Assembly: GCF_963678635.1 (NCBI RefSeq) | Contig: NC_087063.1 | Location: 15,999,006 to 16,063,005 of the forward strand | From: Symsagittifera roscoffensis | Taxonomy: Eukaryota > Xenacoelomorpha > Acoela > Convolutidae | DNA: 64,000 bases | Reading direction: 5' to 3' | Shown here: positions 55,270 to 64,000 of the stretch, piece after piece | Numbering within the stretch: position 1 is the first letter of the stretch | How the letters are laid out: each line of letters begins with the position of its first letter | The notes under the pieces: model-generated | Seen by the model: only the letters and a program-made list of their open reading frames with translations | The model's database searches: none | What the model was told of the DNA's origin: nothing | Translations under genes and position numbers: made by a program

Positions 55270-56141
55270 CACAGACGCATCAGTAGTAGCCATCTCGGGA
55301 ATACTGCATCAGGAGTAGGAATGGAATGGGAGAACCGTTCTCCGTCCCATTGCATATGGCAGTAAGGTGTTAAGTGACACTGAGATGAAATATGGTGCAC
55401 CAAAAGCAGAAATGTTTGCAGTAGTCACATTTGTGGAAAAGTACCGCGCATACTTGTGGAACGCTCCCTTTAAGTTACGCGTGGAAAACAGGGCGTTATC
55501 CTAGTCAAAGACATACTCGATGGATCAGAGATCAGAGTTATATAGGAAGGTGGATAGTAAGATTAGATGGCTACCACATGATAATCGAGCACAGGATGCG
55601 TGACAAAGACCAGAACGCTGACAGCCTCAGCGAGAAAACCGAGTTCTATGAAAGACTGGAACAGAAGCAAGCCAATCAGGCGGAAATAAAGGAAGGATTC
55701 TCGTTTCTGGACAAAGAAACCTATCAAGCACTTCCCTTGACGAGATGGTTGTACAAGTCTGGACATCCAATTCCAGGAAATCCTGAGTTACCTGTAGAGA
55801 AAGCAGCCGAGATAAAGATCCTATCCAAGGAGGACCCGGTGCCCTTGGATCTGTTGCTGCGCTCAAACCTGGTCCAGCAGGAACTCTCTCGCATGAACAT
55901 TAACAGCCTCTCATTATTGGATAGAACGGTGCAGGTCACACCGCAAGTGATGCGGATGCTGGGTGGATTGTTAGAAAGAGAAGTGACCAGAGATGACCCC
56001 GAGTGGGCAGCAGCAGTGGCATCACTGACAGTCAGGGAGAAGGTGAAGATCATGCCGTCCAGACGACAACACAAAGAGAACAAGAGGGATTGTAGGACAA
56101 TAGTTCAGCAACTAGTATCCTCAATACCACACGAAGTTTGA
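55255..56141 (+). pseudogene. pol: Plus-strand retroelement RNase H and tail
   Basis: After a one-base shift, 55258-55500 reads VLDTDASVVAISGIL, GSKVLSDTEMKYGAPKAEMF and FKLRVENRALS, the catalytic-core pattern of a Ty3/Gypsy RNase H. Stops lie at 55316 and about 55501. The open frame 55431-56141 then gives the C-terminal end (YHMIIEHRMRDKDQNADSLS) and the linker PLTRWLYKSGHPIPGNPELP, ending in a helical region of unknown role. Three lesions make it inactive. Confidence 0.85.
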
Positions 56142-56204
56142 ACCAGTACTTCTTACGGACGGAAAGAACAGGGGAGCAGTACGCGAAGGAAAAGCGTTAC
56201 CTTT

Positions 56205-56977
56205 GTGGACCAGGATAAAGAAGGTGAGAAAGTAAAACAAAACCTGCTGCAAGATTGTTTGTCCGGGGAGACGAACGATGAGAAGAGCCAGCGAGTACAA
56301 GATCAACACCCGGGACAAGAAAGTTTGTCCGGGGAGTCTGAGATAGATGAAAAAGTTCCTGATGAGACACAGGACCTGGGGAACAAGGTTTTGTCCGGGG
56401 AATTCAGATGGATGCGAAGAAGGCACAGACATGATCTAGAGGAGCGTGCAGACTCCATCACAACCTCTTCAACAGATGACAATTCCCGAAACTCAGGAAT
56501 TGACACCTATTCAGACAGGAACTCGAGCTCGGGATCAGAACTGTCCGAACTAGAGATCCACACACTACTAGTGGAACTCGGGCAAGGGATCTGGACAAAG
56601 AGGTGTACAAGGATCCTGACAGTGATCGCTACCTCACACCAAGCGAAAGAGTCTTTGACAACGCATCGGATGATTTGGAGACAATAGCGGCATCGAAACG
56701 CTCGATGAGTCTGTTGCCGCAAAAAGAGGTAGTCAGGACTGATCTTCAGCCATTCAAACAGGAAACACAGCCATTGGCAAAGATTTGGTGCGTTAAGATG
56801 GAAGAGGATACGCATCGGCCCAATGAGCTGAATAGTCAGATGAGGGTCATGAAGACGTACTTGAAGGCGAGATACAGACTCTCGGATCTTCTGGAGGCGC
56901 AGAGAAATGACCGCATGACAAGCAACCTGAAAAGGTGGATCGAAAATGGTTCTCCGGACAAAGGAGACCTCGAGTAA
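56205..56977 (+). pseudogene. Plus-strand retroelement, acidic region between RNase H and integrase
   Basis: Two frames (56205-56687 and 56603-56977) match the open minus-strand ORF 38201-37224. Repeated CLSGE/SLSGE/VLSGEF motifs, a Ser/Asp-rich tract, then KIWCVKMEEDTHRPNELNSQ and a helical tail (LSDLLEAQRNDRMTSNLKRW). The tail, missing in the minus-strand element, leads into integrase. Function is unknown. Confidence 0.6.
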
Positions 56978-57007
56978 GACAGTTACCGCATTCTGAGACA
57001 GTATTTC

Positions 57008-57822
57008 ATGCAGAAAGAGGGAAGGTTATACTTGAACAAGGACGGGATTGTGGCTTGCAAGAGAAGAGATGAAGACAAAGTCCTATACAAGTATAACGCG
57101 ATAGTGTTGCCGCAACTCTATCAGACAGAACTCTTATTCAGGTCGCATGATCAGATAGGCCATCAGGGGATCGACGAAGTGTACCAGAGGATCCTGAAGC
57201 GCTTTGAGTGGCCTGGAATGAAAAAGGCATGCGAGAAGTGGGTAACAGCATGTCTGTCATGCCAACAGGTCAAGGATCCAAGGAAATTGCGATTTCCCTT
57301 ACAATCGATCGAGTCGTCTGTATTCAACGAGGTGGTGCAGATAGATCACCAAAAGATATGCATGACAGACAGTGGTTATAATCAAGTCTTGGTCATGATA
57401 GATCACTTCACGAAGTATGCAGAGGCCGTGCCCTGCATAACTGCCTCGGCGGAAGAGATGTGCGACCACCTGATTAATACGTGGATAGCAAGACATGGTT
57501 GTCCGATGACGTTTCAATCGGATAACGGAACAGCTTTCGTAGGAGAACTCACGGAAAGCTAATGAGACGCTCACAAGTTGCTCAGGCTCACTCCACGACA
57601 TACCATCCCCAAACAATTGGCTTAGTGGAAAGGCAGAATCGAACGTTAGTTTCAATGCTGAGGGTATATTGTTCCAGGTACATGACCGATTGGGACAGAT
57701 ATCTTCCACAGGTGATGGGAGCTTACAATAGCACACAACATTTCACCACCGGAGTTAGTCCACACATGATGCTGACCGGGGACGAGAAGTCTTTGCCCTT
57801 GACTTTCTTCTACCCAGAGTAA
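57008..57822 (+). pseudogene. pol: Plus-strand retroelement integrase
   Basis: The frame 57008-57562 contains the HHCC zinc domain (H47, H52, C82, C85: SHDQIGHQG … CLSCQQVKD) and the core's first two acidic residues (D113 in VVQIDHQK, D172 in FQSDNGTAF). After a shift at ELTES, frame 57562-57822 supplies the third (E in GLVERQNRTL), 35 residues later, the D-x35-E spacing of retroviral integrases. AYNSTQHFTTGVSPHMMLTG follows. It inserts element DNA. It is interrupted by a frameshift and by a TAA at 57820, after which the same frame continues into 57883-59448. The minus-strand element lacks it. Confidence 0.9.
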
Positions 57823-57882
57823 GAGGGGAAGAAGACGTCACCACAGGTCTATGTAAGTGATGTAATTAGACGTCAGCAAGAG

Positions 57883-59448
57883 TTGAACGACTTATGTAGA
57901 CAAAATACTCAGCAGGCACAGGCAAGGCAGAGGAAAAGATTTCACAAGAAAGCAGCTGATGCAAAAGCTTATTCGGTAGGGGACTACGTATGGGTATTTC
58001 AGAACGTCATAACACCGAAAGGAACGAAAAAGCTTTTAAAAAAGTGGAGGGGACCTTTCATGATTACGAAGGTGCACCAGGAGGGACGCTTTTACAGACT
58101 GAGTACTGGCCGGGCTGCTCATTACGAAAACATTAAGCCACACAATCCATCAACAGAAGACTGGTGTATACCTGCAGACATGGAAGAAGGGGATTATCTA
58201 ATAATGGACTCTGCTGGTGAGGTCAATGAGAAGGGCACCAGGGAAAAGAACGATGGAAATGAAGCCATAGAGGAAGGAACAAGTACACCACTGGACCTGG
58301 ACCCAAATGAGGTGATTGAAGCAGACGATGAAACTTTACCCTACGCAGAAGAGGACTGGCAAGACCCTGAACAAAGGGAGGTTCCCAAGAACTTGGAACC
58401 GTATCTTCCGTTCACGATACAGACTCGTCAGAATGACAGGACAAGATCCAAGGAGAAATATAACCCTTACGGCGACGATTTTGTAGTGGACAGGATAGAC
58501 CTAAAGAAGATAGGGGAAGAAGTAGTGGGTCTAGAGGATGATCACGACAATGAGTGGGTCGATGACCGGTCGAAACCCGAGGTAGAATTCGACTACGAGC
58601 AACAGCAGTCATATGAACAAGACTTGACGAATCTGCGTGTCTTGGAATGGCTGAAAGATATGACGTCGGACCCAAAGGCGACCAGTGTCACGATTCAAGA
58701 TGTAGATCGTGAAAGCATGAAATACATGAAAACCGAACGAGAAGATCCTTCCTGGGCTGCCCAGGAGGGGCGACTACTCATTCCGGCTTCCAATATCGAT
58801 TTGATACCCGGTATGCGATCGACGGGGACGTCGATGGATATTTTTGTCCGGGTAGTGGGGGTAGGACTTACCCACACTGAAAGTTTAATAATAAAAAAAT
58901 TAAGAATAGCCAGAGAGACAGGGGATTTAGAAGCAGAAACAGGCAAAAAACCAAAGAAATTTGACATAAGGAGGGTAGTTGAGTCATATTTTAACTTACC
59001 AAATGAATATTCATGTAGCATAATACTAACAGACAGCGATTTCATACTCACAAATGGAACATGTGCAATAGCAATTACAGCAGACATGAGTTTTAAGACA
59101 GCGTTAGTAGCAGACTTTAAGAGAGAATATAAAAACATAGAATTCCTTTGGAAGCAAAGACCAGGAATAGGGGGCGTAGCAGCCTTGCCTCCGGGAACAT
59201 ACCTATGTTTCTTAGTGACACGGGCGACGGAGAAGCGGCACGTGGACCCGGAAATTCTAGTCTTGTCCTTGACGAGATTGAGAGACTTCCTCGTGGAAAG
59301 GGATGTGAAGGAGCTTTCGCTTCCAGTGTATGACCCGAACAGAGGACGACTGCATCCTCGAGAACTGTACGCGCTCATACACGTAACCTTCTCTGATACT
59401 AATATACAAGTATACTTACATAAGAAATATTACTTAAGTATAGGCTGA
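57883..59448 (+). CDS. Retroelement integrase tail plus macro-domain-like module
   Basis: 521 codons without interruption; the frame continues that of integrase, so the start here is only the first codon after the TAA. Residues 28-90 (YSVGDYVWVF … KKWRGPFMITKVHQEGRFYR) are the SH3-like integrase tail (GPF/Y-type). Residues 100-320 are acidic linker. Residues about 378-516 match macro domains: CAIAITADMSFKTALVADFK (usual …D-x2-MGAGIA-x2-F), GGVAALPPGTYLCFLVTRAT, PEILVLSLTRLRDFLVERDV, LSLPVYDPNRGRLHPRELYA (usual …P-x-IG-x-G-x2-GL). Macro domains bind or cleave ADP-ribose. The Gly-rich binding loops are altered, so ligand binding is uncertain. TGA at 59448 ends it. Confidence 0.65.
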   Translation: MNDLCRQNTQQAQARQRKRFHKKAADAKAYSVGDYVWVFQNVITPKGTKKLLKKWRGPFMITKVHQEGRFYRLSTGRAAHYENIKPHNPSTEDWCIPADMEEGDYLIMDSAGEVNEKGTREKNDGNEAIEEGTSTPLDLDPNEVIEADDETLPYAEEDWQDPEQREVPKNLEPYLPFTIQTRQNDRTRSKEKYNPYGDDFVVDRIDLKKIGEEVVGLEDDHDNEWVDDRSKPEVEFDYEQQQSYEQDLTNLRVLEWLKDMTSDPKATSVTIQDVDRESMKYMKTEREDPSWAAQEGRLLIPASNIDLIPGMRSTGTSMDIFVRVVGVGLTHTESLIIKKLRIARETGDLEAETGKKPKKFDIRRVVESYFNLPNEYSCSIILTDSDFILTNGTCAIAITADMSFKTALVADFKREYKNIEFLWKQRPGIGGVAALPPGTYLCFLVTRATEKRHVDPEILVLSLTRLRDFLVERDVKELSLPVYDPNRGRLHPRELYALIHVTFSDTNIQVYLHKKYYLSIG

Positions 59449-59774
59449 GTTAAGGTGACATGCAAGAGGGTGTCAGACTAAAGTAGGTAATGTGTGTTAT
59501 GTTATGTGTTATGTTTCTAAGGTCCTGGGTAAGAAGGAGTTAGTGAACACGAACAACTGAATAACGATCTTAGGAATAGATCCAAAGTTTGGACTGTCCA
59601 ATCTTAGGTCGAATTCCAAAATGTTAGAGACAGATTGATTTTAATAAATTTTAGGATCAAAATCTTTTTATCTGACTGTTTTAAATAAATTTTAACAAGA
59701 AGTTAAGGTGAAACTGACAAGTGTGATATTCGTGACCTCTTTTCTAGATCCTGATTGATAATTTAATTGCTCAC
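59449..59774 (+). other. Inter-ORF spacer of plus-strand retroelement
   Basis: AT-rich. It contains GTGTGTTATGTTATGTGTTA at about 59490 and TTTTAAATAAATTTTAACAA near 59677. It could hold a promoter or splice acceptor for the downstream ORF, but none is clear. Confidence 0.4.
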
Positions 59775-62654
59775 TTGAGTCAGACCTTTGAATCAAATCG
59801 AATCAAACCTGAAAAGAGAGTGGATAATTTCAACTTGGATGAATTGATGGACCTGGCAGAGGCATATGTAGGACCGATGGTAGATGCGATCTATCGTCGG
59901 CTAATGCAACGAGACTTCGCTCTGGAGGACCCAGAGGTAGTCATGTTGCTGACCGCCCTGATAAACATCTTGGGGCATGACAACCGTGGGGACCGCCCCA
60001 CGGAAGTCCTATTGATGGCAGCATACGGAGAGAGGGGAGTGCTAGACCGCCCAAAAATGAGAGTGATGAGGTGGAGAAACGGGGCTCTCTCAGGAAGTGA
60101 CTTGGAAGTGACTGGATTGGGAAGTTCTAGGACTTATCAACCAGGTGAAATGCCTTTGCCCTCCAAGCCAAAGCCTGGGCTGACGAGAAAGCATCAAGAA
60201 ATGAACAGCGAGGCTGCCTCGTCTGGTTTACCACTGAGAGCAGCTGTGCCACCAAAGAGGGCGAAAGTAGAACAAGGGGTTCAAACGAATCGAACCATGC
60301 AAGATCTAGATGGGATGAAAGATGAGCTGGAAAAGACCAGAAAGGAGCTGGATGAAATGACTAAGACCATGCTCAGTACGGAGGAAGATAAAGACATGTG
60401 GAAGAGATTGTTCGAAGACTGCAACAAAAAGCAGGGTGAAGAAATTGAGCGCTTGAGGCAGGATTACAAATGGCGGATGGCGTTGGCATTAGCCGTGGAG
60501 AAGGTGACACCTGCAAGGAGTGTTCCTCGTGGGCAGTCCCCGATGAAGCTCTTGACGCCTCGAGAGATGAGTCAGACAACGGAAACGCGACTCCCGACAA
60601 CAACAGTACGAGTGACAATCCCGGACCCGAGTGACACCTTGGGTGACCCAGTCGTGAAACAAACGGTGAGGAAGCTGATAGAGACAGCTGGACGACTAGT
60701 CGCCAACAAGAATGCGCCAGGTTCCGGGCTGACTGCACCCTATGGAACGATCGAAGATACGGGCAGAGTACGGCTCTCCCAAAGCGTTATGATCAGACAG
60801 GGAGTTAGCGACACAACGCCACTAATGGGGAGCTCTAAGGTCCCAGAGAGGAGGATACGAAAGATGCCGGCGAAGAAAGTGTCACGTGTAATAGATGTAC
60901 AGAAGAACAATCAGTTGAAATATAACTTCACAGGAGTTCCGGAGGCGGATCCGAGAGCTTGCTTCAATCGGGCGACCTGGAACCCGGCAGTGAACCTGCA
61001 GCAACCACCGCTGGGGACATCACATCTGATACTGGGAGATAGCTTAGTCAGAGTACTCTCGAACTTGAGGACCTCTTGGGTCACCACGATGATGGCCTTC
61101 GGAGGCGCGACCATAGCCCAGTTATTTCGAATGGTGGAGTTGATGAACCCAGGGAGAACCCCTAATGTAATGATCCTAGTTGGGACAAATAACATCTCGA
61201 GAAGCTCGGATGAGGAGGAAGAACTATGGGAATCAATGATGGTGTGCTTGTTTACTACTCTCTGGCAGAGATTCAACTGCGCGGTACTGACCGTTTGCAC
61301 TGTGCCTATGAATGCGAGGAGTTTGACTGCAACAGGGAGAAGGCACAACGAAGGAGTAGTCAGGTGGAATAAAATCCTAAGGAATCTCGCAAGTCGGAAT
61401 GCAGGAAGAATGATCCTCATGGACATCGAACATGAGTTGAGAGCTATGGAGCAGGCCAGGCTGACTATGGACGGCGTCCACTTCGATAGTATAGAAGAAC
61501 AGGCTTGGTTGAACAGAGTCTTTCAAGAGCGATTGCATGAGTTGGATGTAGAACTCTTGGACACAGGAGTGCTAAAGGAGGAGGGAGCATTGAATGAACC
61601 GGTGATTACCACCTTTGTGCCTCCTAACCTGGAAACACGCTTGGGGACGCTCCCGGCCGTGATGAACTATAGACAGCAGAGCTCTAGCGAACCAGGTCAA
61701 AGAACAGACGTTCAGGATCGGTTGGGAGAAGCGCCAATGAGGAGGACCATTAATCCTAGGAGAAGACTAGGGCCTGTCAACCCGATGGAGGAGACAACCA
61801 GCACCTCTAGATCGGACACGAAATCGGAGACGACAAGGACCAGTCGAGGGGAAAGACGCCCTAACAGGAGCTCTCTAATGTGGTCGAGGCCAATACCTTC
61901 TCCATGGCACTTATACAGGGATGATCTGATGAAACTGAACCTTCAGACAGTGAGCTTTGCAGCGGATGCCATGAGGATGCTGAACGGAGCAAGGTTATTG
62001 GTCAGCGGGTTGTACTCGATAACAGGAGTGGACTGGTTGATAGCGGCTGGCATAAACTTCAGCTCTACAACTGCCTTGAGGTTTGCCGACCTAGAGGGAC
62101 TGCCCTCTAATAACACAATGGGCCCAGTGAATGCAAGGCCGTTACAAGACGTAAGACTGAATCACGATGAGGGGAATCGAGACGAGAGATCTGGAAGATT
62201 TCTGATAACGAGGGCGCCGATTGGACAACATGTGAAGATGTTCAGGCAGCTGAAGACACCCCCAGGTCATGTGAAAGAAAGAGTATACCCGAAGCTAGTG
62301 AATCAGGAAGGTGATGCCCAAAGATACGGCGGATTGAAAGCGATAAAGAAAAATGAGACCATCTTTGCCGCGTACGACAAAGCAGAAATGAGGAAGGCCA
62401 AGATTATGATAGTAGCGAATTCAGAGTTCGTACACACTTCCAAGTCTCTGTTTTGGCCGGACGTCATAATGTTGGCAGCGGTCGATCTGGACATACTGCA
62501 ATCCGTGTCAATGGCTATCGGAGTACAAAGACAGACGGAGCTGAACCCAATCACGATTGTGTTTGCTGGCATCAATGACTATCTACACAGTAGATGTTTC
62601 CTGAGCAGACTCAGAGAGTCTACGACGGCAGAAAATGCTGTATGCCAGCAATAA
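59775..62654 (+). CDS. Retroelement SGNH/GDSL-hydrolase-domain protein
   Basis: 959 open codons; the first codon is TTG, so the true start is probably the Met at 59847 (LMDLAEAYVG) or an upstream exon. Residues 20-90 are helical, 170-235 a coiled coil (DGMKDELEKTRKELDEMTKT). Residues 415-590 carry SGNH blocks in order: HLILGDSLVRVL (Ser423), AFGGATI (Gly443-444), ILVGTNNISR (Gly470, Asn472), MDGVHF (Asp566, His569). This is the full catalytic set of GDSL esterases. Residues 700-835 are a conserved linker; 850-959 begin the second SGNH-like domain, where GDS is replaced by KNE but AGINDYL is kept. CR1-type LINE ORF1 proteins also carry such esterases; it is unexpected in an LTR element. A frameshift ends it at 62654. 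Confidence 0.8.
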   Translation: MSQTFESNRIKPEKRVDNFNLDELMDLAEAYVGPMVDAIYRRLMQRDFALEDPEVVMLLTALINILGHDNRGDRPTEVLLMAAYGERGVLDRPKMRVMRWRNGALSGSDLEVTGLGSSRTYQPGEMPLPSKPKPGLTRKHQEMNSEAASSGLPLRAAVPPKRAKVEQGVQTNRTMQDLDGMKDELEKTRKELDEMTKTMLSTEEDKDMWKRLFEDCNKKQGEEIERLRQDYKWRMALALAVEKVTPARSVPRGQSPMKLLTPREMSQTTETRLPTTTVRVTIPDPSDTLGDPVVKQTVRKLIETAGRLVANKNAPGSGLTAPYGTIEDTGRVRLSQSVMIRQGVSDTTPLMGSSKVPERRIRKMPAKKVSRVIDVQKNNQLKYNFTGVPEADPRACFNRATWNPAVNLQQPPLGTSHLILGDSLVRVLSNLRTSWVTTMMAFGGATIAQLFRMVELMNPGRTPNVMILVGTNNISRSSDEEEELWESMMVCLFTTLWQRFNCAVLTVCTVPMNARSLTATGRRHNEGVVRWNKILRNLASRNAGRMILMDIEHELRAMEQARLTMDGVHFDSIEEQAWLNRVFQERLHELDVELLDTGVLKEEGALNEPVITTFVPPNLETRLGTLPAVMNYRQQSSSEPGQRTDVQDRLGEAPMRRTINPRRRLGPVNPMEETTSTSRSDTKSETTRTSRGERRPNRSSLMWSRPIPSPWHLYRDDLMKLNLQTVSFAADAMRMLNGARLLVSGLYSITGVDWLIAAGINFSSTTALRFADLEGLPSNNTMGPVNARPLQDVRLNHDEGNRDERSGRFLITRAPIGQHVKMFRQLKTPPGHVKERVYPKLVNQEGDAQRYGGLKAIKKNETIFAAYDKAEMRKAKIMIVANSEFVHTSKSLFWPDVIMLAAVDLDILQSVSMAIGVQRQTELNPITIVFAGINDYLHSRCFLSRLRESTTAENAVCQQ

Positions 62655-63199
62655 AAGTCATCCTCGAGTCAATGGGTGAAGTGGTGGATGCGATGAAGGA
62701 GAGATACTTCACCAAGATGACACCGAGAGCAGTGTTCGCGCTGTCTCCGGGGTATGCACATCTCCCGGATGGACTGAAATTCGTGTATGCGATCGTGGCC
62801 TTGCTTTCGGAAGGGAAATATGATGTAATCATATCGGCCCCAAATTGCATGATAGAGATGAAGAACCTGAGACCACTCAGGGCTGAGCTACTTGCGGTGG
62901 GGTCGGATATCTCGAACGCAATGAGAGTATTCAAGGACCATGCGCTACACATGCTAGTATTGGACGAAGTGCTGGGGTTGGAACTGTCCAACTTCAGTCG
63001 ACAGCTCAAACTGAAACCGGGAATAGGCGACGACCATCGAGTGATCGTAGCGATGTCGAACGACTTATGGCTCCGAGGAAAGAAAGCAGCAGGAGAAAGA
63101 GAGAGAAGGAAAAATTCCCAGGAGACTAGAGCTCACTTGGAGGCGATGGTTTTGAGAACCAAACCAGAGGCTAATCAGTGGCTACATCTAACTCTTTGA
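62594..63199 (+). pseudogene. Continuation of SGNH protein after frameshift
   Basis: From about 62640 this frame continues the previous protein: CMPAIKVILESMGEVVDAMK, FALSPGYAHLPDGLKFVYAI, LDEVLGLELSNFSRQLKLKP, matching minus-strand 28040-28850. It ends at TGA 63197-63199, where the minus-strand copy keeps an Arg codon. The conserved VLGLELSNF motif is of unknown function. Confidence 0.7.
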
Positions 63200-64000
63200 G
63201 TAGCGGCATTGGGTGCGGATGCTTTTGAGCAAGGCCCAGTAATGATCAAGAAGATCCATGCCCACTTGATCCATGCCCACCTGGCGGAAAATGCTGAAGA
63301 AAAGACATCCGAATTTCTGAACAGAAAGTGCCAAATTGCCCTTGAAACCTTCTGGACCCAGAAAGTGAAGGGGGAAGAAGGCTTTGAACGGACAGATAGC
63401 ATGCGGGAAGGGTTGGGAGCCGAATGGACCGCGTCCTTCTTGGCAAAAGTCTACCCGAAACTCTCTCGTTACTTGATAAAGGAATTCCTCCAAGCAGTAC
63501 TGGAAGTGTCGATTGTGGAACTACTAGCCTTGTTCGTGACGTTTGGAGCAGAGAGCTTCGTGAAGGGACCGGTGATACTGATCACCGAAAGAGTCCAAAA
63601 CTTGCGGTTAGATGGGCTTCTAACATTGATTGCGAGTACCCATGGAAACTTGGGAGGACTAATGAAACTGACACCTTACCCAGAGCAGATGAGAGAGAAT
63701 GTGAAGAAATTTGATGTGAAGAAAGCCACGGATTCGTGGATTAAGATAAGAGATCTGAGACATACCCTTATCCAGTACCTCCTGCATCAGAATCGCTTTG
63801 GAACAGGAGAGGATGAGACGATTGAGAGGGAGGAAGACGTAAGACGACATGTTGGGGGCATGCCCCTACTAACTGATCTAAGCTTGGCTATGAGGACCGA
63901 TCCCTTAGCGTTGATCAGAGGAGCCACAGAGTTTGTGGCAGTGATTTATGGACCAGCAGTCACGTTTGCGTTCCCTGATGTCAAGGTAGAAGCATACAGG
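63200..64000 (+). pseudogene. C-terminal part of SGNH protein, running off the window
   Basis: In the frame of 62594-63199, past the TGA, the protein goes on with VAALGADAFEQGP, EWTASFLAKVYPKLSRYLIK, NLRLDGLLTLIASTHGNLGG, TLIQYLLHQNRFGTGEDE and FAFPDVKVEAYR to the last base. It is homologous to minus-strand 28030-27480. A 15-bp direct duplication (ATCCATGCCCACTTG, 63257-63285) gives IHAHLIHAHL. No domain is recognised. Confidence 0.65.

Noticed and set aside
57883-59448. Envelope glycoprotein in the post-integrase position
   Set aside because: No signal peptide, membrane segment or fusion-peptide-like stretch; the C-terminus instead fits a macro domain.
59775-62654. Independent CR1-type LINE ORF1
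   Set aside because: The same ORF follows the same macro module in a second, opposite-strand Gypsy-type element, and no LINE-type RT or endonuclease is seen after it.

Overview
The window is eukaryotic and almost certainly metazoan. It has a split GT10 fucosyltransferase-like gene with GT/AG intron borders, type II membrane-anchor exons, AT-rich spacer full of degenerate repeats, and long decayed LTR retroelements. Nothing suggests a bacterium. I cannot name the species. A 200-N scaffold gap (26600-26799) divides it into two very different halves.

Left half (1-26599) is AT-rich and shaped by segmental duplication. A 2,654-bp direct tandem duplication (207-2860 / 2861-5514) is followed by a cluster of fold-back (MITE-like) elements whose ends read CAGTGCTG, like the tips of Tc1. 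More repeat copies of graded age follow. A second, nearly identical tandem duplication of about 3.1 kb (15505-18598 / 18605-21698) holds, in each copy, two short exons. Each exon encodes a short cytoplasmic tail plus one membrane helix and ends in phase 0 at a consensus splice donor. A similar exon lies on the minus strand at 22388-22266. About 4 kb downstream is a large exon for an alpha-1,3-fucosyltransferase-type enzyme (25561-26599), with a phase-0 acceptor, a frame break near 25.8 kb and its 3' end lost in the gap. The simplest reading is a locus of Golgi glycosyltransferase genes with duplicated first exons.

Right half (26800-64000) is higher in GC and consists of two related Ty3/Gypsy-type retroelements, head to head. 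The minus-strand element runs from about 46.0 kb down to the gap and the plus-strand element from about 46.7 kb to the window end. Their leaders are diverged inverted copies of each other. The plus-strand element reads gag (coiled coil, capsid-like, two CCHC knuckles) - protease (DTGA) - reverse transcriptase (YVDD) - RNase H - integrase (HHCC, DDE) - a protein ending in a macro-domain-like (ADP-ribose-binding-type) module - then a separate long ORF with an SGNH/GDSL-hydrolase domain (GDS, GxN and DxxH all visible) and a second, degenerate SGNH-like domain. The minus-strand element has the same order, but has lost integrase, lacks part of gag, and carries its gag-pol block twice in tandem without an LTR between. 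Both elements are inactivated by frameshifts and stops; many lesions are shared by the two tandem copies and so predate that duplication.

The most notable content is this retroelement lineage, which appears to add two enzyme-type folds (macro domain and SGNH esterase) downstream of integrase, where envelope genes usually sit. Both extra modules are recognisable in both diverged elements, so they belong to the lineage and are not chance ORFs.
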